The position numbers and the translations under genes were made by a program. A stretch of 64,000 nucleotides of DNA from Oxytricha trifallax (lineage: Eukaryota > Ciliophora > Spirotrichea > Sporadotrichida > Oxytrichidae). The stretch's first letter is position 1, and every line of letters starts with the position of its first letter. Location of the stretch: contig ARYC01002703.1 of assembly GCA_000711775.1 (NCBI GenBank), positions 1 through 64,000 of the forward strand, written 5' to 3'. This document shows positions 49,201 through 60,500 of the stretch, in pieces. The notes under the pieces are model-generated. The model searched no databases, had not been told where the DNA came from, and saw only the letters and a list, made by a program, of their open reading frames with translations.

Positions 49201-49875
49201 ACTAGATTATCTCTTTCCAATAGTTGTTGGTATTTAAGGGGGATATATTTGAGAACAATTATTTTTTGATTTTTTAAATATTTAGAATGTGATTTATAAT
49301 TTTATTAAGAAAATTATAATTCAATAATCTAAATCAAGTTCTTTAAATTATTTTAATTATAGTATTAGAATTATTTGGTCTTTATCTATAATTAATCATA
49401 CTGTATTAATTTACTATATAATGAGTTACCCCCAAAAAAATTTATTTAATTTAATGTAAATAATAAATATTTTCATTAGTTCACTTAAAATTTCAAATAT
49501 ATAAATTGATTTTGAAGCATGTTTATATAATTGAATATAATATTAAATATTTTTGAATTTAAGTGCCAAAAATAAAGCTAAGAATTACAGTTTAGAATTG
49601 TATAATAAATGAATTTAATTTATTTTAAAACATAGCAATTTAATTTAATTTTTAAAATATTTTTTAATATAATTTATATTTATAAGCGAGAAAAGTTTCT
49701 AAAAGGTTTCTTTAGCTTTAATTTATCAAGTATTTTCCCAAATTACAAGGTGTAGGTAAGAGATGAAATTTTGTAGAGAAGAGACTTAGAATAATGCAAC
49801 ATGGTTATGATTTTTAAGAAAAATATTGAAAATGAGAATGTTTATAGATTTGATATTGTGTTTACAGATTGGTGA
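43264..49875 (+). CDS. Unit 4: F-box/LRR-like family gene in MDSs, best preserved copy
   Basis: Segments: M1 43264-43339 (MQSKLKSQIVLKVTSCID), M2 43399-43652 (YVDLQNLLRIQRTSSSMMKV; MVSLVTKFEVNISDLASLM), N 43718-~43790, O ~43885-43960, M ~44752-44794 (QLLVDLGIIPQV), Y 44983-45055, Z 45169-45256, W 45324-~45405, V ~45483-45523, U 45679-~45792 (ILDLIFKRTQALIIDSSTL), T ~48484-48548, S 48632-48697 (FPQLEYLYVTEI), R 49094-49238, Q 49557-~49610, P ~49690-49875 (stop TGA 49873-49875). Pointers TAGCAT, TAATTCAA, AAGTCA, AACAA, TGGCA, CATT, AAGATAT, TTTTTC and ATTTAAG all join in frame, and I found no frame-breaking change in the segments checked. Predicted ~450 residues: F-box-like start, then LRR-like repeats. 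No TBE is inserted except an old relic in the U/T IES. Confidence 0.8.
43334..43398. other. 65-bp IES in the F-box of unit 4 (TAGCAT pointers)
   Basis: TAGCAT at 43334-43339 and 43399-43404; joining gives MRLILAYVDLQNLLRIQR in frame. Confidence 0.85.
43961..44751. other. IES between segments O and M of unit 4
   Basis: AT-rich; no ORF, hairpin or TIR recognised. Confidence 0.4.
45793..48483. other. Large IES between segments U and T of unit 4
   Basis: Holds a TBE relic (47312-47700) and two GC-richer patches. On the - strand the patch at ~45825-46085 reads ITYPRTRIYNQGQLIQLKDK in a frame broken by one TGA. The patch at ~48185-48300 is open on both strands for ~38 codons. I do not recognise either; they may be remains of a mobile element. 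The rest is AT-rich. Confidence 0.4.
47312..47700 (-). pseudogene. TBE relic: eroded terminal repeat and kinase C-terminus
   Basis: 47312-47375 keeps the pattern of the TBE left end (TTTGATTAAATTTTTGATTGATTAAAAG). The - strand ORF at 47496-47693 starts MPRNCYFDCN, matching MPRNDYFSCR of the TBE E kinase; the rest is diverged. No right end or other TBE gene was found. Confidence 0.6.
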
Positions 49876-51574
49876 AGGATAAAAATTATATATTTCAATA
49901 AACTTACTAATTTAATTATTTAATAATTGGAAATTAAAATGAATTTATAATTTATAATAGAAATATTTTTAAATTAAATAATTAAACAATTAAACAAGCT
50001 AAACTAACTGAAATAATAAAAGAAATTTTGATTGAAAGCTATTAGAACTTAGGTGATGTAATTATAGTATTTTAATATTTATTTAGAGATTTCTAATTAT
50101 CTCTAAATTTTTTTATATATTCAAAGAAAGCTCATTTTTTTATTTTTTAATTTAAAGATGATTAATAAATTAATAGTTTGGGGAGAGATTTTTGTTTTAT
50201 AAATGAAATTAAATATTTATATCAATATATGTTCACCCAAGGTACCTCCCCCCCCCCCCCCACAGTCCCTATAACGAGCGACCTCCCCCCACCCCTCCCC
50301 CAGTCCCTAAACCGAGGTACCTCCCCAAACCCCTCCCCCACCTCAAAATGAAGTCCCCCTGATATACCCCACTTTAAATGAAAAATCATATTCCCAAGGT
50401 ATGAATCGACTCACTTGTGACATCTCACTCTCCTTATAATATTTACTCTTAAATGACATAAATTTTTCTAAAATCTTTAATATCATTTTTATAGCTATGT
50501 TGATGTTTTATTTAATTTTTGGCAACTCTCACTTCGTCCGTCAAATATTTTAGAGATATACTCCAGTCGGAAAATATATTTCAATTGAGTTTAGATTATC
50601 TAGAATTTTTGCAGATTTTATTAATACAATAGATTATACACATAAAAATTACAAAAATCTTTTTCAACCTAAATCAACTTCATTCGATTTTAAAATAAAA
50701 ATTAGCATGAGTAAATTTTACAAAATACTCATTTACTGTCTAGAATAAAAACTATTATTTCATAATTTATGAATAAATTTAAAAATGATTATGTTTGTTG
50801 ATTTTATTATATTTTCAAAATGTTGAATTTATTCATAAATTATGAAATAATAGTTTTTATTCTAGACAGTAAATGAGTATTTTGTAAAATTTACTCATGC
50901 TAATTTTTATATTAAAATCGAATGAAGTTGATTTAGGTTGAAAAAGATTTTTGTAATTTTTATGTGTATAATCTATTGTATTAATAAAATCTGCAAAAAT
51001 TATATATAATCTAAACTCAATTGAAATATATTTTCCGACTGGAGTATATCTCTAAAATATTTGACGGACGAAGTGTGAGTTGCCAAAAATTAAATAAAAC
51101 ATCAACATAGCTATAAAAATGATATTAAAGATTTTAGAAAAATTTATGTCATTTAAGAGTAAATATTATAAGGAGAGTGAGATGTCACAAGTGAGTCGAT
51201 TCATACCTTGGGAATATGTTTGTTCATTTAAATTGGGGAATATAAAGGGGACTTCATTTTAAGGTGGGGGGAGGGGCGGGGGGAGGAACCGGTTAGGATG
51301 GGGGGAGGGGTGGGGGGAGGTACCTCGGGGTGAACAAATATATAATAAAATATATCATGAAGCAGTAACAATAATTTTTACAATATTTATTTTTAAATCT
51401 TCTTATAAATTATGTTATTTGCTATAATTTAAAAGATAATGTATTTTAAAATATTAAATTCTTAATTAAACGTTTAGGAATCCAATAGAATTAAAATAAG
51501 ATTTAGTATGATAGATAAATTAACATTTTTGAATTAATTAAGTTCAAATTAAATAATATTCAAATATTTAAAAA
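49876..51574. other. Spacer between units 4 and 5, mostly occupied by a foldback
   Basis: About 350 bp of AT-rich DNA, then FB6 (50231-51335), then ~240 bp before the unit 5 ATG. No coding sequence. Confidence 0.6.
50231..51335. repeat. Foldback element FB6, ~1.1 kb, very C/G-rich tips
   Basis: Left tip GTTCACCCAAGGTACCTCCC, right tip its complement ending GGGGTGAAC; flanks CAATATAT and AAATATAT differ at one base. The left arm repeats AAACCGAGGTACCTCCCC-type blocks. Arms of ~530 bp are near-perfect complements around a centre near 50790. No coding capacity. Confidence 0.8.
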
Positions 51575-54500
51575 ATGTCCTCAAAGATAAAAACTCAAAA
51601 TAAGTAAAAACTAAACACTAATTTTGATGCTTTAAGATCAATAATGGCATTTATATATTTTTAGTATAAAAACTTTTATCCGAATTAATTAAAAGTTAAA
51701 TTATTTTTTAACAAACATTTCTAGACACTAAGAATTTCTTAAGAATCCGAAGAGTAAATTCCTTGTTAATGAGAGTTGTCATCTAAACCTTCACTAAATT
51801 GCGAAAAAATAAAAGCATAAAATGGAAATTTAATCTTGATGTCGATTCACTTATTTTGGAGCAATTCAAAAAGTCAAAGATAGCTAGTCTTGTCAGTGTG
51901 TTTTAAGTTAACATACTCGATTTGTCAAGCTTGATGATCTTACCTGATATGTTAACTGTAATTAAATCAAATATTTTAAGATAGATGATTTTAATATTAT
52001 TATAGAATATATAAATATATTGTAATTCAAGAAAAACTATTTAGCAAAATTAAAATAAAATATGATAAATTTATAATTAGAAAAAATGTTTTATAACATG
52101 CAAAAACTTTTTAATTTATAAAAAATTTTGATGGTCTGAAACTTATAAAATTATTAATTTTTATCGTTCATTATACAAAATAGAAGTGGACTTAAATTTA
52201 TTAATGCAAAGTTTATTCGAATAAATAAATATTTTTTTCAGTGGCTATTTTAATTTTAGATAAGGCCTCTAATTTGAAATATTTGCGTATTTTTTTAAAG
52301 CTTAAATTTGTTAGAAAGAAGTCCTCATTTTCAATATTGAAATATGATTAAAATTATAGGGATATTCCTGCATAGTTATCCCATTTAATTAAAGAATACC
52401 AAAAATTATTTTTAAAAAAATAATATTCGAGTATAATTTAAAATTTATCTCTCAACTAATATATTTATTTTTACTTATTGCAAGATCGTAGACTTAAAAC
52501 CTTAAATTTAATTTACAGTTCGAATTTAATGATAAACTTAATATTAAATAAATACTAAGTATAGAGTTCAATACTTATAAAAATTACTTTTAAAGTAATC
52601 TTATTAAGAAAGTTTGATTAGCCACTTATAGTTTTAGAATAAATTATTATAAAATATACGAATTCCTATAGTAATTATATATTATTTTTAATGTATAAAT
52701 ATATGAAATCGATTAATTTATTCAATTTGTTTAAAGATAGTTTATATATCAATTGATAATTCAATTTGGCATGTTTAATATAGTAATAAAAGCAATTGAT
52801 TTCTAATAATATTGTCGATTAGTTAATGAAGTATCACAACATATCAAATATACTTTCATATAAAAATTATTAAAAGAAGATAAATCAAGATATTAAATCA
52901 TTTAATTAACTTTTAAATTATCATTCGCATTTATTCCATAAACAAAAATACTTAATATAATAATTTGTAAATTAACTTTAAATATACTGGAAGCCTTTAA
53001 TGAATAAAAATAAAAATGTAAATATTGTCCCAGATATTGAATTCTATTTATATGATAAAAAGAAAAAATCACTATTAAATTTTTATTTTTAAAAGGACTA
53101 GAGAGAATTAATTAATTTATCATAATTTTGCCCTAATCAATTAAATAAAAAGAGAAAATTTCTAACTAATTTTTTTTAATTTAATTCAAAGTGATTAGTA
53201 AAACAGTTAATCTATCTATAAAGTATAATTATAATATTGTTTAAGAGATTTTAACACTTTTCTTTATAATTTAGAAATAGTTCGTAAATACATTAATTAA
53301 TTTTATTTTTAAAAAAAGCATAAAAAAAGCAAGTTAGAATATTTTTATAAAAATACGGTAATTATTATTGTTTTGACTGTTGATAGATTTTGGATTGATG
53401 CCAACAGTTAAAAAATTTAATTTATAATCTCATTAAATAAGTATATTTAATTTAATTCTCTTAAAAATATAGAATATAATCTTACAGCAATAAATTTTAA
53501 TGAAAAATAAGAAATTTAATTTTGACATATATTAAATTAAATTTATAATATAATAATCTCATCATTAATTCTTATATATTTTTTAATTATCATTTAATTT
53601 TTATTATTTCATAGATATTTTAATGTGAATACTTTTCCAATTTTTTAAATATAAAAAAAATTATTATAATTTTATTATTTAGTTTCCTTGACCAATCATG
53701 TCAACGAAATCTTTCTAGATGATGCATTCGACTCATTTGAACTTGCTAATAAGTTTATATATGAATGTTAATTATTAATTATTTTTACTGATTAAGATAT
53801 ATTAATTCTTTAATTGTTAAATTCTTTTTGATTATGAAAATATTTTTATAAATTAAAAGTTTACTTCACTTTCAAGAGTCACCAGAGATATAAAGTTGTT
53901 TAATATATTGAATAAAATGGATTTTTCATGTGAGCTAAGCAAACACTATTTAATTAATTATTCCGTAAGGAAATGTATAATTTAATTTTAAATAGCAGAC
54001 GTATAGTCAGTGAATTTGCTTTATCATTAGATGATATTCAGTTAGATTAAACAATTAATAAAAAATTGAAAAATAATAAACATTTAAATTGATTTATATT
54101 TATAATTTTAATCTTTGAATTTTTTTAGGACATTTATTAAAACAATTCGTCTGTACCTTCCTCTTCCTTTAATGATCTTTCTAAAAACCACCCCTTAATT
54201 TCACTTTGTCTTATTAAATATATTAAGATTAATAAATTTACTAGATAAAGTTAATTTTTAGTAGTACATCATATAAAAATTATATATTGACAATTTAAAA
54301 CATAATTACATTATATTAGTCATAAATTCCTGTATTTAATTTTTTAATAACAAAATCTTTGAAGAATAAATTAGAAAATAATTTAAAAAAATTAAAAGGA
54401 TTTGTTTTGTGGATACAAAAAGATATTAAGTGATGTAAAATTATCTTAATAATACAATAATTTATTATTTTGTTCATTTATTTGAAAAAAGTTCTTTTAA

Positions 54501-57500
54501 TTTATAAATGATTTTAAATAAATATTTTTAGAATCAAATTTTTCATATAATTAATAAATCTAAAATTTGAGAAGGAAAAACGATTATAAATGATTGAAAA
54601 GTTTTAATTAATTAATTTATAAAACAATAAAGCTTTCGACAGTTATGATATCTTATTTTTTGATTATTTTATGATTATTATTATTAAATATTACTAAAAA
54701 TTATCTAATTAATGGATTATCTATTTTTCATATTTATTTAAAATAAGGGAAGGTTGTGAGAAATAATTAGGTAAGGGTGTTGTGAGATATTTACCATCCA
54801 AAATTCTCGTAGCTTCTTGTGCTTTACAAACAAACATTAAAAATATACCTAAATGTAAATAAATATGGATTATATTTTCTAACTCTTCAATTAATTTAAA
54901 TTCAATATTTAAAGATATTTAAAATCTGTCAATTTAATATATATTTATATTCAAGATGTATCGAAGCATTTTATCTATTAAATATTTGATAAATTTGAAG
55001 AACTTTTAATAATAAATCATTCTTTTTGCTTTCTTTATATAAATACCCAGTAAAAATTTAAAATCGATGTTACAGATTTACAAATTAATTCATTGACAAT
55101 TTAAGGATAAAGAGAAGTCTCAAATCTTATATAATAATATTTCAATAAATAATTGTGATTATGAAAACATTATCAAAGATGTTTTAGATTAACTCATTTA
55201 GAAATCTGAAAACTTATATATCGATTCTGATACCGTAGACCATCTAAATTCAATCAACAGCAGATCTATGTATATTATAGAGTAAAATTTATTAATTTAA
55301 TATTGAAGTTCAATAAATTATCTAAAAAAATGCGGGGATAAAGTTTTCCAGGTTATTAATTAATAATTTTTAGATTTATTAACTAAAGATTTAGAAGTTA
55401 ATAGATATTTGTATAGAAAGTTTAACATATGAGATTTGCAAAAATAATCTACCTTAATTTGAATATATATATTAAGTATGAGATATTTGTCACTTGTGAA
55501 AAACTATACAAATTTAAATTTGTGGAGTAAATTTATTATAATAATAGGCATAATAAAAATTTCTTTCAAATTGTTTTTATATTTTAAACCAGGGAAACAT
55601 TTACAAAATGTTTTTAAAATATATTGAATAATACTAATGTAAAGAAACTAAATATTTTTGGAGTTGATAAGTAAAAAGAGAGTATCTGCCAATTTCAATT
55701 AAAATAATCTGAAAATTATATGTAATTTTTTCATATAAAATTGATTTATTTAAAAATCATACCAGCTGTTAATGCAATTTCCATAAATTGAAACACTTGA
55801 CATTCAGAATATGTATGTTTTTGATAGTACTTTTTTCATTTTTAATTTTTAATAATTTCATAATAAAATTAAATTTATTAAATTATATCAAATTTTCCAT
55901 TTTGAAATAATTTAGTTATTTAATGATTTTTCGTTTTAGATTTATATTATTAAATTAGAAAGTTATAATGATAAGGTGACCCACAGTGGCCCGAGGCCGG
56001 AGACTTTCTGATAGAGCTTTCTACTACACTAAGGCCTACCGAGGGCAGGTAGGGGGTTGCTGGGCGCAACGCATTAGGGGCCAGTCGGCGGGGTTCAATC
56101 TGTCAGATCCTAGACTCCTCGATCGTCTGCACGCTAAGGATTTCCCTGCATAGATGAGTTTCCTGGCTTGGTTCAGTTTCCTAGGTAATAGGGAGCAGGA
56201 TGAAGGTACGCTCTGCCTTCAAAAGTGAGAAGACGGAACCATTGAAGCCAACGATAAGGATTCTTCTCCCACACCGGGTTAGGATACTGAAGCTACCACA
56301 GCGAAAGGACAGGGATTATGTTTCCCAGCAGCGGTGGGACCAGTAAGCGTTTTTCTCCACCTTCTATCACCGAATTGGATCTCACAAGCTCTGTCGTGGT
56401 GACATCTTGATTTTGGGAGAAGACTAGGTAATAGCGAGATTGGTTTTTTCGGAGTTTTCTACTTTACGACTGCCACGTCATGGAAGTTTCTCACGTCAAC
56501 TCACTCAGATGCGTCTACGTGACGACTAAAATGATGGTTTGATTTTAGTATTATACAGTGATATGTTAAATTTATTTGATTTTAAATCATTAATCATTAT
56601 CGTTTTAGATTTTACTTATGCAATCAAATTATAACGACACAAATTTTAGCTGTTTTTATTTTTAAAAAAATATTTATGATTTTAATATTTTTGCCTACCA
56701 AAAATTAAAAATGAATCATTATTCTAATAATAGTTTAATAAACAGATGTCCAGTCCATTAATTATCAATTGCAGTATTATAAAAATCTCACCCATTTTTG
56801 TTAATTTTTTCTAGGACACCATTTCAAGGTAGATTAATTATAATTCTTCTTTAATTAGAGAAATTTAAGTACAATAGTGGATATTCTAGTATTTTATAAC
56901 CCCCCAAACACCTCTTTTGCCTTGGCGTCCGAACACTTTATTTTCAAAAATTTACTTGAGAAATGTATTGAAATGGATTTGGATTTAGATATATGGATGG
57001 TAATTCAAACTTAAAAGTGTGAGATGTAATAAGTAGACTTTAATAAAAATTAAAGAATCAACTGGTATTAATGGCTATTAAGTGTTTTATAGCACCTGAA
57101 AATAATATCATCATTATTCACTTCACACAATTTATGCTTGATGGCACTTCCCCACTTCTTGACGATGGAAGCCCATAGTTTTTGACATCAGTTTTAGTCA
57201 TGGCATCATAATCTTCTATAGGGTCTTTACCAGAGGACCCTAGAGAATGTTGTCATACTATACTTACTTAAGATGGCATTTTATGTATGAAAACAGCTGC
57301 TCGATGGGATTTAACCAGACGACTATTCAGCATTGAATAAAATGATGTGTCTTTGAACATTTAAAAAGTGTTTAAGACATCATAAAACTGTTCAACACTG
57401 AATTCTCTCCTGTTCAATCACATCGAATAGTTATTTGCTTACATCAAAATAAATCTTAGCACTAAAACATTGCTGCAAGTAACTATACTATAAATTTTTA

Positions 57501-60500
57501 GAATGAAATTTGTTAATTTCATCCAGATTATTAATAATAAGAGTAAGAATGATTCCCGAGGAAATTAGTAATTTATGAAACATTAATTACTTTTTTTAAT
57601 TAAAATTTTGTCCATTTTATTTGATTTATATATAAAAATCAATATTTAATTGTTTTTTCGATGGTTTCAAGTAATATTTCAGAAATAATGATACTACTCA
57701 TCTAAAGAATTTGAAATTTGATTTTTGGTAGTTCTTTGTCATTCATGATTAAGATACTATTTCAGGATTATATCAACTTTTTCAAGTGATTGCCGGTATT
57801 ATAAAGGGAGGAAACATTTTTTCTACCCTAAATTTTCACATTAATAATCCCATTTGTAAATATTCCTAATTCATTATATAATTAAATTAATTGATTAAGC
57901 ATATCTTATTAATGATCGGCGTGAAATTATTTAGCTTCACCATGTTTAATGTGTCATAAAGAAATTCATAATTGTTCTTTTGATTTATAATTAACTTAAC
58001 GAGGTTGAATATCTTTATAGATCATCTAAAAAATTATAATTAAGTTTTATATACTTAAAAGCAAATAGTTTATAAAATTTATATGAAATTAAACAAAGTT
58101 TTTATGATGAAGCTTTGTTTAATACTATTATTATTTCATAGGCATAATTTCATATAAGATCTTAAGCAAAAAAACTCTTGAAAGTATATAAAAATGATCT
58201 TGAGATCTTCATTCAAAACCCCAAAACCCTTTCAGTAGTTTGATTGAGTTTTTGATTGATAAAAGTAGACTATTAGTGCATGCTTTATTAGGGTTTATGT
58301 TTGGGTTTATTGTTTAAAATATTAGTAATTTAAGTGAGTATAACAAGCGAGCTTTTTAATATTTAACACAAACATAAGCTTAGAATCATGTGGCTGTTCT
58401 CTGAATTGTTTGATTGTTTCTATTGTTTGTTAATTCTCTTAGCATGGCTTATAATAGTTGAGTATGCAAGCTCTCTTAGACCTCCATTTATTTTATTTTT
58501 ATCGAGATATTGTTTGATTCTCTGCTTAGAATCTCTCTCACCCCTGCAGCTAAAGTAATCGTTTCTTGGCATGTCGCTCTCTATTATTATTACTGCTAAA
58601 GCCAAGATATCCCATTAAGTGTCTCCATCTCTCCAATCCTCTCTCTCTCTGGGAAATATCCAGGAGTGCCGTATATATTTCCTTATGCAGAGGCCTGCAC
58701 TCTTTGAGTTCTGTTGAAGTCAATAATATAAACTCTAAGAAGCTGGAAGTTCATCATGATGTTCTCTGGTTTTAAGTCTCTATGAACATAACCTAGCTTG
58801 TGAAGCTCTTCAATCCACTCAACTATCTGCTTTACTATCTAGCTAATTTATCTCTGACATCTATTGTCAGATAAGAATTCTCTGTAAGTCATTTCAAGTA
58901 AAGGAAGCCTGAAGGCTACATGATCTTTACCAAGTAAAATAGCATCAAGCTAGATGATATGCCTGCACTCATTTAACTTTGCCTTTTAAAGAGCATAATA
59001 CTCATTAGCAAATTCCATTTGGAACTTGTCATCAGCAAGGAAGTAATTGAAAGGATATATCTTGTAAGCATATTAGTCATCAGTAATGACTCTCTTCTCA
59101 ATTTTATCTTCAAGAGTAAGGTAGCTTTCTAGGCAAGAATCTAAGTCAATAATTTTTAATATAGGAATCTTTATTGCCTCAATTTTAACCATGATTTTAT
59201 TGATCTCAGAGACTGGAAAGTTCTTGACTGCTTTCTTCATTTTAACTTACTTCTAGACTTCAACTTTAAGAGACTCCACTGGGTTTCTTGATCTTCTCTT
59301 TTAAAGGAATTTATTACCAGTAGGTTCATGAATAAAGACAAAACTTTAATTGTGCTTTTTCTTTAAGTGCACTTTGAGGTCTCTAGTATGAGAATATGGC
59401 TTCTCACAGAACTCACAGACATACTTCCCATCTTTCTTTTAATGCTTGAGATATAACCTTGGCATATCGTTGTGTATATCTCTCAAGTGTCTCTTATAAG
59501 TCGACTTGTAAGGGAAAACTTTATTGCATTCTTTGCATTAATAGTCAACTTTGGCTGGAATTTATTAATGCTCTATGGCGGGTTGTTTAACCTCCTCCTC
59601 AATTTGCACAGCTTCTTTGATAACCTCCTACTTAACTTATATTTAAATCTCAAAGCTAGACTTGTCAAAGTTGTCATAAGTAGGCTCCCACTGAGTACAA
59701 GCGTCTCTGGTCTCTACTTTTCTTGGTTGCTGGAATGATAACTTTTATTGACATGATCCAAGTAATGCCGCTCTTCTCAAAAGGTTAGCGCTCATTTTAG
59801 TTTGCTAATATATTTTATTATAATAATGTTATTATCTACCTAGATAAACTATTATAGTAAAGTATATGACACTCTGGTAGATTCTTTGCTGAGAGGTCAG
59901 AAAATTAACTAACCATAAAAGACTGTAAGTTGACATATTTTATGGAAATTTTATACATTATAGTAAATTAAAATACTCCTAATGAAGTTTTGTGTCTCGA
60001 GGAGGTCCTCAAAATCAAGTTCGAACTTAATTTGGAGGCAAAGTTATTAAACATTTTGAAATTTAAAATGCTCCTAATTTAGTTTTAATCTTAAAATTTA
60101 ACTCCTAATAAAGTTTGAACTTAATTTGGAGGACCTCCTAAAATAATTTAACATTATTAGGAGCAATTTAATGAGATAGATTGATAAAAATGGAAATCAA
60201 TCTATGAAACTTGGAGCAAGTTTTTCAATGCTTCTCCGTATATTTTAAGGTTGACCTCCAGTAGGTCCTCCCTATTTAGTAGTAAGACTTTAATAAACTT
60301 AGAATGGATATCCATAATTTTAAATTTCATTAACATTTCTAGAAAGAGGAAGCAAGATGAAGTCTATGAATGATGCAATGAAGAGAATTTAATCTCAAGA
60401 TTTAATAGGAAAATTTCGAAGTAAAGACGACCTCTATAAGTACTTAGTTTAGCAAGGTAAACTTTTAACTAATACTAATAGATTAACCATAGTTGGATTG

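Noticed and set aside
55973-56529. GC island as tRNA, 5S or large rRNA fragment
   Set aside because: No cloverleaf and no recognisable rRNA signature could be found by eye; kept only as an unidentified element.
59472-59738. 88-residue + strand ORF in TBE E
   Set aside because: Antisense shadow of the zinc-finger region on the - strand.
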